Shown one piece after another: positions 25,857 to 34,113 of a DNA stretch of 64,000 nucleotides; the first letter of the stretch is position 1; each line of letters starts with the position of its first letter. The notes below the pieces were generated by a model. That model was given only the letters and a program-made list of their open reading frames with translations, did not search any database and was not told the DNA's origin. A program made the translations under genes and the position numbers. Origin of the DNA: Falsirhodobacter flavus (GTDB taxonomy: Bacteria > Pseudomonadota > Alphaproteobacteria > Rhodobacterales > Rhodobacteraceae); contig JARWBI010000003.1 of NCBI GenBank assembly GCA_029846755.1, positions 62,001-126,000 on the forward strand, in the 5' to 3' direction.

Positions 25857-27029
25857 TCAAGCGGCAAGGGGGGCTGCGCGGCGGTCGAGCCCGCCGCTGA
25901 GCATGGTAAGGCCGGTGGCGATGGCGACAAGGATCGCGCCGACGAAGGGCGTGGCGGTCAGGCCGGGACCATCCGCGACGACGCCGCCCAGCCATGCGCC
26001 CAGCGCGATCCCGAGGTTGAACGCCGCGATGTTCAGCGCCGAGGCGACGTCGACGGCGGCGGGGCGATGCTCTTGCGCCATCTGCACGACGTAGAGTTGC
26101 AGGCCCGGCACATTGGCGAATTGCAGGAAGCCCAGCGCGGCAAGGGTCGGGATGACCAGCCAGGGCGAGGGCGCGGTGAAGCCGAAGACGACCAGCACCG
26201 CCGCCTGAAGCGCGAACAGGATCGTCAGCGCCCGCACGGGGTTGCCATTCGCAAGCCGCCCGCCCGCGACGTTCCCTGCCGCGATGGCAAGACCATAGAG
26301 AACGAGGATCAGGCTGACGGCATTCTCTGAAAAGCCCGAGATCTGCTGAAGGATCGGTGCGAGGAAGGTGAAGGCGACGAAGGTTCCGCCATAGCCCAGC
26401 GCCGTCATCGCGAAGACCAGCAGCAGCCGCCCCGAACCGAGCACGCGGACCTGATCCAGCAGGCTTGCAGGCGGGGCCTTGGGCAGCCGCCCCGGCAGCA
26501 ATGCGGCGATCGCGATCAGCGCAAGGATCCCAAGGCCCGCCACGGCAGCGAAGGTCGCGCGCCAGCCGAAGGTCTGCCCGATCAGGGTGCCGAGGGGAAC
26601 GCCGGTGACGATGGCGACCGTCAGGCCCATGAACATCATCGCGATGGCCGAGGCGCGGCGGTTCTCGGGCACCAGATCGGCGGCGATGGTCGCTCCGACC
26701 GAAAAGAACACGCCATGGGCAAAGGCCGACAGCACCCGCCCGGCCAGAAGGGTGTGGTAGCCGGGGGCGAATGCCGCGACCGCGTTGCCAAGGATGAACA
26801 GCGCCATCAGGCCAAGCAGCAGGGGCTTGCGGTCGATACGCCCGGTCAATGCCGTCAGCACGGGCGCGCCGAAGGTCACGCCAAGGGCATAGATGCTGAC
26901 GATCAGACCGGCCAGAGGAAGGGTTATCTGAAGATCCGAGGCGACTGTCGGCAAGAGGCCGACGATGACGAACTCGGTCGTGCCGATCGCATAGGCTGCG
27001 ATCGTGAGCGCGAGGAGAGCGAGGGGCAT
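25857..27029 (-). CDS. MFS exporter of the sugar/drug efflux (AraJ/YdhP) type
   Basis: A 390-residue 12-helix major facilitator. It opens ALLALTIAAYAIGTTEFVIVG, the characteristic TM1 motif of the AraJ/PbuE/NepI group, and has the loop 2-3 motif APVLTALTGRIDRKPLLLG. The ATG at 27029 is the first codon that places TM1 directly at the N terminus. It faces the LysR gene across about 105 bases, so the LysR regulator, when intact, would be expected to control it together with the aldo/keto reductase. Confidence 0.9.
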   Translation of the reverse strand: MPLALLALTIAAYAIGTTEFVIVGLLPTVASDLQITLPLAGLIVSIYALGVTFGAPVLTALTGRIDRKPLLLGLMALFILGNAVAAFAPGYHTLLAGRVLSAFAHGVFFSVGATIAADLVPENRRASAIAMMFMGLTVAIVTGVPLGTLIGQTFGWRATFAAVAGLGILALIAIAALLPGRLPKAPPASLLDQVRVLGSGRLLLVFAMTALGYGGTFVAFTFLAPILQQISGFSENAVSLILVLYGLAIAAGNVAGGRLANGNPVRALTILFALQAAVLVVFGFTAPSPWLVIPTLAALGFLQFANVPGLQLYVVQMAQEHRPAAVDVASALNIAAFNLGIALGAWLGGVVADGPGLTATPFVGAILVAIATGLTMLSGGLDRRAAPLAA

Positions 27030-27133
27030 GGAAAGGGTTCCGTTCTTGTTCCCCAGCCATATCGCATCTTGCGTCACGCGGAATAATGGCATCAATCTGC
27101 ATATCGCTTGTTCCGTAAAATCACAGGTGGTGA

Positions 27134-28014
27134 ATGGACAACCGTTTCGGCGAGATGGAAGTGTTCGTTCGCGCGGTCGCAGCGGGCAGCTCTCGGGGGC
27201 GGCACGCCAGCTTGGGATGACGCCTTCGGCGGTCAGCCGGGTCGTATCGCGGCTGGAGGAACGGCTGCGCGTGCGGCTTCTGGTGCGGTCCACGCGCAGT
27301 TTGGCGCCAACGCCCGAAGGCGAAACCTATCTGGCCGAAGCGCGCGAGTTGGTGGACCGCCTGGCCGATCTGGAGGGGCGGCTTGCCCGCCGGGATGTGC
27401 CGCGCGGGCCGCTGCGGGTCAGTTCGACCGTAGGCTTCGGCGCGGCGGTGATCCTGCCGCTGGTGCCAGATTTCCTGCGCGCTTACCCCGAGGTGGAGCT
27501 GGACCTGACGCTGGACGACGGGGTGATCGACCTGTGGCAGGAGCGGACCGACCTTGCCATCCGATCAGGGCGGCTTCCGTCTTCGACGCTGAAGGCGCGG
27601 CGGATCGCGACCATGCGGCGGATCGTGGTGGCGTCGCCGGATTATCTGTCGCGGCGCGGGGTGCCGCAGGTGCCGGGGGACCTGGGGAGGCACGATTGCC
27701 TGCTGTATAATTTCCTGCCTGCGGAATGGGAGTTCGTAGGGCCGGAAGGGGCGATCCGCCAGCCTGTTAGCGGTTCGTTTCGCGGGAGCGATGGCACGGT
27801 CCTGCGCCATGTTTGCCTTGCGGGCCATGGATTGATGAAATCAGGGGAGCGGGCGTTGGCGGCGGATCTTGCCGCAGGAACGCTGGTCGAGGTGCTTGCC
27901 GACTGGTGCTCTCCCGAGCCGGAGGTGATCCATGCGGTCTTTCCCGGGCATCCTCATCTTGCGAGCCGTATCCGGGCCTTCATCGATTTCATGGCCGAAC
28001 GCGCGGGGTCGTGA
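27134..28014 (+). pseudogene. LysR-family regulator with a one-base frameshift near codon 20
   Basis: The natural N terminus begins at the ATG 27134 (MDNRFGEMEVFVRAVAAGS). After the AGC codon at 27188-27190 one base is missing: the sequence reads AGC-TC-TCG where family members have a full Phe codon before Ser-Gly-Ala-Ala. The rest, from SGAARQLGMTPSAVSRVVSR on, is in another frame and is intact to 28014: the helix-turn-helix, then the effector domain starting GPLRVSSTVGFGAAVILPLV. The open frame that covers the main part has no believable start. It is either a recent loss-of-function mutation or a sequencing error. Divergent from the MFS exporter gene. Confidence 0.85.
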
Positions 28015-28051
28015 TGGGGCAGAGTTCTGGACCCCGCGCGGGATCTTTCGA

Positions 28052-28879
28052 TCAGGTCTTGTCGGCGAGGGTGTCCTTCGCCTCGCCCACGGCGGCCTGC
28101 GCCACGTGTTCGACTTTTTCGGCCAAGGTGCGGCCACCCTCGGGGACGAGGCCTTCCTCGCGGGCCGTGTCGACCGCAGCGGCATAGCCTGCGCGGGCGG
28201 CGGCCTTGGCGCGCTCCCCCGCCTCGGCAGCGACATGCCTTGCTTCTTCGCGCAGATGTTCGGCACCCGGTCCGATCCAGCGGTCCTCGACATCCGAGCG
28301 GGGCATTGCGGCGGCGATCACCGCCCCGACGCCAGCGGCCAATGCGCCGATCAGCAGCGGATGATTGTCGATCTGTTGGCCCGTGCGGTATTGCAGGTCT
28401 GCGGTGCGGTCGCGCGCACGCTTGTATCCCGAATGCAGCGCGTGTTGTGCATCGTGCAGCTTTTCGCGCGCCGTGTCGGTATAGTCGGAGGCCGTGTCGC
28501 GGATCTGCCCGCCATATTGCGATGCGCCCTCGCGCACGCGGCTGGCAAGCCCGGGGCCGTGATCGCGCTGGACATAGCTGCGCGACATGCCGTCTTGCGG
28601 GCGATAGGACGTGGCGCGATATCCTTCGCTGCGCCGTGTCGCTCCGGTTGCCAGAAGCGCAAGGCCAAGGCCGATCAGCCCGAAGGCGACGGGATTGGCG
28701 TTGACCTCGCGCCCGGCCGATTCCAGCGTTCCGCGCGCATCGCGGATGCCAATGAAACGGGTCGCGTCGTTGACCACGCCTTCAAAGGAAAGCCGGTCCT
28801 TCAACGCGTCCAGCGTGCTTTCGACCTTGGCGCGGTTCGCTTCGACCTCGGCTTCGATCCGGTCGGGATTGTCGCTCAT
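28052..28879 (-). CDS. DUF3618-type membrane-associated protein
   Basis: A 275-residue protein of unknown biochemical role. The N terminus (DRIEAEVEANRAKVESTLDALKDRLS) is the DUF3618 motif, a short amphipathic helix pair. Two hydrophobic stretches follow, VAFGLIGLGLALLATGA near residue 65 and LLIGALAAGVGAVIAAAMP near residue 185, separated by a long polar, Arg- and Asp-rich region. The C-terminal 60 residues are rich in Ala, Glu and Lys and probably helical. It is the last of three overlapping minus-strand genes, which suggests a shared envelope or stress function. Confidence 0.8.
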   Translation of the reverse strand: MSDNPDRIEAEVEANRAKVESTLDALKDRLSFEGVVNDATRFIGIRDARGTLESAGREVNANPVAFGLIGLGLALLATGATRRSEGYRATSYRPQDGMSRSYVQRDHGPGLASRVREGASQYGGQIRDTASDYTDTAREKLHDAQHALHSGYKRARDRTADLQYRTGQQIDNHPLLIGALAAGVGAVIAAAMPRSDVEDRWIGPGAEHLREEARHVAAEAGERAKAAARAGYAAAVDTAREEGLVPEGGRTLAEKVEHVAQAAVGEAKDTLADKT

Positions 28880-29274
28880 CTTAAAGTCTCCTTTGCAAGT
28901 TTGGCGTCGCGCGCGGTCTGGTCGACGGTGCGTTCGGGCACGAGGGTCTGGAGCGAAAGATTCGTGCGCCCCTTGACCATCAGCAGCCCGCCGATGACGA
29001 AAAGCGCGCCCCCGACAGCGACCGCCGCCCAGAGCGGACCAAGCCAATGCGCAAGCGCGATGACCAGCGCCTGAAGCAGCACGATGGCGGCCAGCAGCAT
29101 GATGATCGCGCCTGCGGCCAGCATTTCGGCCCCGGTTGCGAGGCGGCGGCTGCTTTCGTTGATCTCGGCCCGGACAAGACGGCTTTCGCTGCGGATCAGG
29201 TCCGACAGATCGCGGATCAGATCGCCCAGCAGCGTCGGAAGGCTGCGCGTCTCGTGCGGATCATGAATTGCCAT
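28876..29274 (-). CDS. phage-holin-like (DUF1469/YqjE-type) small membrane protein
   Basis: A 132-residue protein with an N-terminal amphipathic region (TLLGDLIRDLSDLIRSESRLV) and two membrane helices, EMLAAGAIIMLLAAIVLLQA and LWAAVAVGGALFVIGGLLMV. This is the Phage_holin_3_6/DUF1469 pattern found in chromosomal genes unrelated to phage, such as E. coli yqjE beside yqjD. It overlaps the DUF3618 gene by an ATGA junction and is overlapped by the gene upstream. No lysis genes are nearby, so an envelope role is more likely than holin activity. Confidence 0.83.
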   Translation of the reverse strand: MAIHDPHETRSLPTLLGDLIRDLSDLIRSESRLVRAEINESSRRLATGAEMLAAGAIIMLLAAIVLLQALVIALAHWLGPLWAAVAVGGALFVIGGLLMVKGRTNLSLQTLVPERTVDQTARDAKLAKETLR

Positions 29275-29872
29275 CGAAGGCCCCCGTCAGCGGACGGCCC
29301 GCCTCGTCGCGCGCGGTGGTCGATGGGGTGCCGTAGATCGGCGGCTCGACGCCCGGCTCACGCACCTGCGGTGCGGAGTAGTCGGCATATCGCGGCGCGG
29401 GGTTGTTGGATGCAGTGACAAGTCGGCCGACCGCGATTCCGGCAAGCACGCAGCCGCCGATGAAGATCGCGGGATTTGCGCGAGCATAGTCCGACACCGA
29501 TCGCGCAAGGTCTTCGACCGAGCGGCTTTCCAACCCGTCGCTCAGGCTTTCCAGAACACCCGCGCCCTGGCGCAGAAGCGAGGACGGCGCAGCACCCGCC
29601 CCGGTTTCGGCCTTTTCCTGCTGTTCGTCCGCCGCATGGCGCAGCGTGTCGGCCAGATTGCGGATTTCGGAACCGAAGCCGCTGCGGCGGCGGTCGAGCT
29701 CGTCCGTGACGAGCGAGCGGATGTTCTGCCCGCCCTCGCGGCGCAGCTTGTCGGCCTGATGCGAGAGGCGATCCTTGGCGTCTTGATATTCGTGGCGTGC
29801 AGTCTTGCCGATGTCATCGGCGGTGTCGGCCCGATCCGAAGGGTATGCGCCGGGTTGGTCGCTGTAGGTCAT
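29261..29872 (-). CDS. YqjD/ElaB-like membrane-anchored helical protein
   Basis: A 203-residue protein. Its first 130 residues are highly polar and helical, with coiled-coil character (ARHEYQDAKDRLSHQADKLR, then IRNLADTLRHAADEQQEK). One membrane segment follows (PAIFIGGCVLAGIAVGRLV), and then a Pro-rich tail. In layout it is like the ribosome-binding, membrane-anchored YqjD/ElaB proteins, but I cannot show homology. It leads the operon with the holin-like and DUF3618 genes; its stop overlaps the next start by 14 bases. Confidence 0.75.
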   Translation of the reverse strand: MTYSDQPGAYPSDRADTADDIGKTARHEYQDAKDRLSHQADKLRREGGQNIRSLVTDELDRRRSGFGSEIRNLADTLRHAADEQQEKAETGAGAAPSSLLRQGAGVLESLSDGLESRSVEDLARSVSDYARANPAIFIGGCVLAGIAVGRLVTASNNPAPRYADYSAPQVREPGVEPPIYGTPSTTARDEAGRPLTGAFDGNS

Positions 29873-29979
29873 GGTCTGTCTCCTGTGAGGCGGTTGCCTG
29901 ACGGCCCGGTTGAAGCAACCGCCGTCTTCGCGATTGGTTCGCGAAAAATCACAGTGAGAGGCGAAGTTCGCAGGTTTGC

Positions 29980-30005
29980 CCGCAGGCCACCGATGCGGCC
30001 TGCGG
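29980..30005 (-). terminator. hairpin downstream of aztD
   Basis: CCGCAGGCC and GGCCTGCGG form a perfect nine-base-pair stem with an eight-base loop, starting eight bases after the aztD stop codon. No T tract follows on the minus strand, so termination may need Rho. Confidence 0.5.
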
Positions 30006-30012
30006 CGCGGGG

Positions 30013-31194
30013 TCAGTGGCTCAGACCGCTTCCGCCAACGACCGCGATGTTGAAGGGCTGTCCGCCAAGGTCGACCGACCGGGCGATGTCCAGCGTATCG
30101 GCGTCGACCACCTGCACCGCGCCTTCGGCCGGATCGGTCACGAGGACGCTGCCGCCTGCCACTGCAAGGCGCGGGCGCGCGTCGTTCCAATGCCCCTCCA
30201 TCGAATAGGGGCCGGTGACCTTGGCGCTTTCCTCGATCTTGGCATCCAGCAGGTTCAGGCGGTGCAGGCTGCCATCCTCGGTCAGGACATAGGCCGCGCC
30301 GGGGCGTGCCGGGTCCAGCGCGAAATCGACGCGGCGGAAGGGCAATTTGACATGACGGAAATGCGGCTCGTCCACCGGGTCGATGACCACGAGGCCGTCC
30401 GCGCCGAAATTGCCGAGGAACATCTGGATCGAGGTGGAGCCGAGCAGCGTGCCGGTCTTTCCCTCGGGGAAGTCCGCCGGATAGGGTAGCATCGCAAATC
30501 GCGGACCGTCGCCGGTTTCCTGCACGGTCAGCACGCCTTCGTTGCAGCCTGCAGCAAGGAAGGCGCCGGAAAACGCCTCGCCATGGATGCCGGTGCAGGT
30601 CGCGACTTCGCCCATCGGATCGCCTTTCGCATCGAAGGCCTGAAGGCCCAGCCGGGGGCCGTCGGCCGCGTCGGAGGCAACGGTCGAGAGGGTCACGCCG
30701 TCGAAGGGCGCAACGAAGCCGTGATGGGCGCGGGACTGCCGGAACTCGGTCGGCTCGACCTTGCCTTCGGTCAGTGCCGATTGGGACAGGATCGCGGCGT
30801 AACCGCCCTCGTCGAAGTTGATGACCGTCTGCCCGTCATGGTTCACCACATGGAAGGGGCGCGGGCCGGTCAGGGTGCCGTCGATGGCCGAAGGGTCCGT
30901 GACCGCGATGTCGGAGTGATCGCCATGCGAGGTCAGGGTGATGCCGCTGTTCAGGAACGACACGGTTTCATCATCCGATTGGACAGCGACCAGCGCCGAG
31001 CCGCCAGCGGTGGAATAGAGTTTCGCCTGTCCGGTGGTCGGGAAGGTCCAGCGGCCTTCACCCTCCAGATCGAAGGCGGTTATCCCGGCATCGCCGTGAT
31101 CGGCCACGAAGACGCGGAATGCGGTGTGCGTGTCGTCCGCCATTGCAGGCGAGGCGGCGAGGGCGGCTGCGGAAAGAAGCCGGCGGAAGGTCAT
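30013..31194 (-). CDS. aztD: AztD-like periplasmic zinc metallochaperone
   Basis: A 393-residue exported beta-propeller-type protein. The signal peptide is [19 protein letters not shown], cut before DDTHT. The mature protein has His- and Cys-containing elements expected of a zinc chaperone: LTSHGDHSD, RAHHGFVAPFDG, CTGIHGEAFSGAFLAAGCNEG and EPHFRHVKLPF. From memory this is the pattern of AztD of Paracoccus denitrificans, which passes zinc to the AztC binding protein. No aztABC genes are present here. It is instead the third gene after a COG0523 GTPase gene behind a Zur-like operator. Its ATG overlaps the DUF6525 gene as ATGA. Confidence 0.8.
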   Translation of the reverse strand: MTFRRLLSAAALAASPAMADDTHTAFRVFVADHGDAGITAFDLEGEGRWTFPTTGQAKLYSTAGGSALVAVQSDDETVSFLNSGITLTSHGDHSDIAVTDPSAIDGTLTGPRPFHVVNHDGQTVINFDEGGYAAILSQSALTEGKVEPTEFRQSRAHHGFVAPFDGVTLSTVASDAADGPRLGLQAFDAKGDPMGEVATCTGIHGEAFSGAFLAAGCNEGVLTVQETGDGPRFAMLPYPADFPEGKTGTLLGSTSIQMFLGNFGADGLVVIDPVDEPHFRHVKLPFRRVDFALDPARPGAAYVLTEDGSLHRLNLLDAKIEESAKVTGPYSMEGHWNDARPRLAVAGGSVLVTDPAEGAVQVVDADTLDIARSVDLGGQPFNIAVVGGSGLSH

Positions 31195-31466
31195 GGGATG
31201 CTCCTGTTTGAAATCGAAGGGTGGTCCTTGCCCCAGATCCGGGCGGCATCGCGGGCGATGGATCGCGCCTCGGCTGCGGCAAGGAAACGGGCGGGGTCGG
31301 CGGGCGATACGGCAAGCGCGCGGGTCCAGAGGCGCAGCGCGGAGGTCGCGCTCCACGGCAGGGCGGCGTCTTGCAACCATGCGCGCAGGTCCGGGGGCAG
31401 CGCGTCGTAGCGGCGCATCGGGTCGGGCCGGGCGCGGCGGGCCAGCGTGGTGCGCAGGTTCCTCAT
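31191..31466 (-). CDS. DUF6525 family small protein
   Basis: A 91-residue cytosolic protein of unknown role. It starts [20 protein letters not shown] and contains [30 protein letters not shown] and a closing [15 protein letters not shown], the pattern I recall for DUF6525 in Rhodobacteraceae. It is rich in Arg and Trp, with no cysteines, so direct zinc binding through Cys is not expected. It is translationally coupled by ATGA junctions to both the GTPase gene before it and aztD after it, which ties it to the zinc-starvation response. Confidence 0.78.
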   Translation of the reverse strand: MRNLRTTLARRARPDPMRRYDALPPDLRAWLQDAALPWSATSALRLWTRALAVSPADPARFLAAAEARSIARDAARIWGKDHPSISNRSIP

Positions 31467-32647
31467 GCGCGGCGCCATGCGGGGAAGGGGTCCGGCAGCG
31501 TGGCCCATGCGTCGGGGGTGAAGCTGTCGCCGGACATGAGGGCGGCATCCAGTGCGGCGGTGATCGCGCCCTTGTCCATCCCGGCGCCGATGAAGACCAG
31601 CTCTTGCCGCCGGTCGCCCCACGGTTCCTGCCAGCGGGTGGCAAGTTCGGCGATGGCGTCCGGGTGGTCCGGCCAACGCTCGCGCGGGATGCTGGCCCAC
31701 CAGCCGCCCAGAGGCGACAGCGAGGAGACGGCGCCGGCAAGGCTGAATTCCACCACCCAAGCGGGGCGGGTCGCGATCCACAGATGGCCCTTGGCGCGGA
31801 TCACCCCCGGCAGGTCGGCATTCAGCACCCGATGGATCGCCGCCGGATCGAAAGGCCGCCGCGCGCGATAGACGAAGGACGAAATGCCGTATTCCTCGGT
31901 CTCGGGCACATGGTCCGCGAAGCCGTAAAGCTCTTTGGCCCACATCGGGTGCATATGGGCGCGGTCCAGGTCGAACAGGCCGGTGTCGAAGATCGCGTCC
32001 GGGTCGACGTGGGCGAAGTCGGTCTCGACCAGCCGCGCGTCCGGGTTCAGGGCGCGGATGATCTTGCGCGCCTCGTCCAGACGGGCGGGGCCGGCGGAGG
32101 TGGCCTTGTTCAGCACGATCACATCGGCGAATTCGATCTGGTCGGTCAAAAGGTCCACCAGCGTGCGCTGATCGTCGGGGCCGAGGCTCTCGCCCCGGTC
32201 TGCGATGAAGTCGTGGCTGGAGAAGTCGCGCGTCAGGTTTGCGGCATCGACGACGGTGACCATCGTATCCAGCCGCGCAAGGTCGGACAGGCTTTGGCCA
32301 TCGGCATCGCGGAAATCGAAGGTCGCGGCGACGGGCAGCGGCTCGGCAATTCCGGTGGATTCGATCAGCAGGTAGTCGAAGCGGCCTTCCTCGGCCAGAC
32401 GGCGCACTTCGGTCAGCAGATCGTCGCGCAAGGTGCAGCAGATGCAGCCATTCGTCATCTCGACCAGCTTTTCCTCGGAGCGGGACAGGCTTGCGCCTTC
32501 GCGGACGAGGTCGGCGTCGATATTCACCTCGGACATGTCGTTGACGATCACGGCGACGCGGCGGCCTGCGCGATTGTTGAGGACATGGTTCAGGAGCGTG
32601 GTCTTTCCTGCGCCGAGGAAGCCGGAAAGCACGGTGACGGGAAGCAT
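31463..32647 (-). CDS. zigA: COG0523 zinc-responsive GTPase (ZigA/YciC-like)
   Basis: A 394-residue GTP-dependent metal chaperone. The P-loop [15 protein letters not shown] sits at the N terminus. The metal-binding motif GCICCTL (CxCC) is at about residue 68, followed by [16 protein letters not shown] (G3-type) and [12 protein letters not shown] (NKxD-type, here NKAT). The C-terminal CobW_C domain includes [10 protein letters not shown] and [15 protein letters not shown]. Members delivering zinc to enzymes under starvation are usually Zur-regulated, and a strong Zur-like palindrome lies ten bases upstream. It heads the operon with the DUF6525 and aztD genes. Confidence 0.92.
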   Translation of the reverse strand: MLPVTVLSGFLGAGKTTLLNHVLNNRAGRRVAVIVNDMSEVNIDADLVREGASLSRSEEKLVEMTNGCICCTLRDDLLTEVRRLAEEGRFDYLLIESTGIAEPLPVAATFDFRDADGQSLSDLARLDTMVTVVDAANLTRDFSSHDFIADRGESLGPDDQRTLVDLLTDQIEFADVIVLNKATSAGPARLDEARKIIRALNPDARLVETDFAHVDPDAIFDTGLFDLDRAHMHPMWAKELYGFADHVPETEEYGISSFVYRARRPFDPAAIHRVLNADLPGVIRAKGHLWIATRPAWVVEFSLAGAVSSLSPLGGWWASIPRERWPDHPDAIAELATRWQEPWGDRRQELVFIGAGMDKGAITAALDAALMSGDSFTPDAWATLPDPFPAWRRA

Positions 32648-32656
32648 GGCGCGTCC

Positions 32657-32685
32657 TTAGTAATGTTATGACATAACGTAACTAA
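32657..32685 (-). promoter_or_regulatory. Zur-type operator upstream of zigA
   Basis: The core GTTATG-A-CATAAC (32665-32677) is a perfect palindrome, and the symmetry extends outward to TTAG...CTAA with 12 of 14 half-site positions matching. ATGTTAT/ATAACAT-type palindromes are the known Zur boxes of alphaproteobacteria. The site lies just ahead of the GTPase start, where bound Zur would block transcription when zinc is plentiful. Confidence 0.88.
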
Positions 32686-32700
32686 GGCGCGCGGAGAACG

Positions 32701-32727
32701 AGGGCAAGCCGGAAAATGGCTTGCCCT
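32701..32727 (-). terminator. hairpin after the FAD oxidase gene
   Basis: AGGGCAAGCC and GGCTTGCCCT make a perfect ten-base-pair stem with a seven-base loop, six bases after the stop codon of the FAD oxidase. The T tract on the minus strand is weak (CGTTCT). Confidence 0.6.
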
Positions 32728-32732
32728 TCGGA

Positions 32733-34106
32733 TCAGGCGGGGATGATCTTGCCGGGGTTGAGGATGTCCTGCGGGTCGATCGCGGATTTCAGCGCGCGCA
32801 TGACGGCAAGTGCACCCGCATCGTGTTCAAGGCGCAGGTAGTCCATCTTGCCCGTGCCGACGCCATGTTCGCCCGTGCAGGTTCCGCCGACAGAGATCGC
32901 ATGTTCGACCATTCCGGCATTCACACGCTTGATGGCCGCGATCTCCTCGGGGTTATCCGCATCCAGCGCGAAGACAACGTGGAAGTTGCCGTCGCCTACG
33001 TGGCCGAGGATCGCGGCCGGGGCGGGGCAGTCCCTGAGCAGATCGCGCGCGTTGCGGATCGCGCCCGACAGTTCCGACACCGGCACGCAGACGTCCGAGG
33101 ACCAGCCCTTGGCACCCTCGCGCTGGCCGACCACGGCATAGAAGGCGTTGTGGCGGGCTTTCCACAGACGGTTCCGTTCCTCGGCATTGGTCGCGGCCTC
33201 GAACCCGGTGCCGCCGCAATCGGCCACGATCTCGGCCACCTGTTCGGACTGTTCGGCCACCCCGGCATCCGAGCCGTGGAATTCGAAGGCCAGCGTGTCG
33301 GCGACGGGCAGCGTCAGGCCGAAGCGGTCGTTGACCATGCGGATCAGGCCCGCATCCATCAACTCCATCCGCGCGACGGGGATGCCGAACTGCGTCACCA
33401 TCGTGGCGGCGCGGACCGCATCCTCGACCGTGTCGAAACTGCACACCGCCGCCGAGACCGCCTGCGGGATGCCGAAAAGACGCAGCGTGATTTCGGTGAT
33501 GATGCCAAGCGTGCCTTCGGACCCGATGAACAGGCGGGTCAGGTCGTATCCGGCGGCGCTTTTGCGGGCGCGGGATGCGGTGGTGATGATCTCTCCGCTG
33601 GGCAGCACGACCTTCAGCGACAGGACGACCTCGCGCATGGTGCCGTAGCGCACGGCGTTGGTGCCCGAGGCGCGGGTGGCGGTCATGCCGCCGATGCTGG
33701 CATTGGCGCCGGGGTCGATGGGGAAGAACAAGCCCTGATCGCGCAGGTGGATGTTCAGCGCCTCGCGCGTGACGCCGGCCTGAACGGTGCAGTCGAGATC
33801 GTCGGGGCTGACGCGCAGCACGCGGTCCATGCGCGATAGATCGACCGACACGCCGCCCTTCAGCGCGGCAAGCTGCGCCTCAAGCGAAGTGCCCGCACCG
33901 AAGGCGATGACGGGAACGCCCGCCGCCGCGCATTGGCGGACGATGGATGCGACCTGCTCGGTGGTTTCGGGATGGATGACGGCGTCGGGGGCGACCGTGG
34001 GGTGCCACGTCTCGCCCCTGCCATGCTGGTCGCGCAAGGCTGCCGAGGTGGAGAACCTGTCGCCGAACTCCAGCGAAAGGGCGGTGAACAATGCTTCTTT
34101 GGACAT
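32733..34106 (-). CDS. FAD-linked oxidase, D-lactate/2-hydroxyacid dehydrogenase type
   Basis: A 457-residue flavoprotein of the VAO/GlcD-DLD family that oxidises a D-2-hydroxy acid. The FAD-binding PCMH domain carries IAFGAGTSLEAQL, DPGANASIGGMTATRASG and GSEGTLGIITEITLRL. The C-terminal cap ends with AILGHVGDGNFHVVF and GGTCTGEHGVGTGKMDYL, which hold the active-site His and Glu residues. At this length it is most like mitochondrial-type D-lactate dehydrogenase (cytochrome), but D-2-hydroxyglutarate or glycolate cannot be excluded. The ATG at 34106 lies eight bases from the sseA stop, on the same strand. Confidence 0.9.
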   Translation of the reverse strand: MSKEALFTALSLEFGDRFSTSAALRDQHGRGETWHPTVAPDAVIHPETTEQVASIVRQCAAAGVPVIAFGAGTSLEAQLAALKGGVSVDLSRMDRVLRVSPDDLDCTVQAGVTREALNIHLRDQGLFFPIDPGANASIGGMTATRASGTNAVRYGTMREVVLSLKVVLPSGEIITTASRARKSAAGYDLTRLFIGSEGTLGIITEITLRLFGIPQAVSAAVCSFDTVEDAVRAATMVTQFGIPVARMELMDAGLIRMVNDRFGLTLPVADTLAFEFHGSDAGVAEQSEQVAEIVADCGGTGFEAATNAEERNRLWKARHNAFYAVVGQREGAKGWSSDVCVPVSELSGAIRNARDLLRDCPAPAAILGHVGDGNFHVVFALDADNPEEIAAIKRVNAGMVEHAISVGGTCTGEHGVGTGKMDYLRLEHDAGALAVMRALKSAIDPQDILNPGKIIPA

Positions 34107-34113
34107 CCTGGCC

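Noticed and set aside
27004-28014. LysR gene as an intact ORF starting at 27004
   Set aside because: The first 60 residues overlap the divergent MFS gene and its promoter and do not encode a LysR N terminus. The real N terminus is in another frame from 27134, so the gene is frameshifted.
28876-29274. Phage holin suggesting a prophage
   Set aside because: No endolysin, integrase or structural phage genes are nearby; the family occurs in chromosomal envelope operons.
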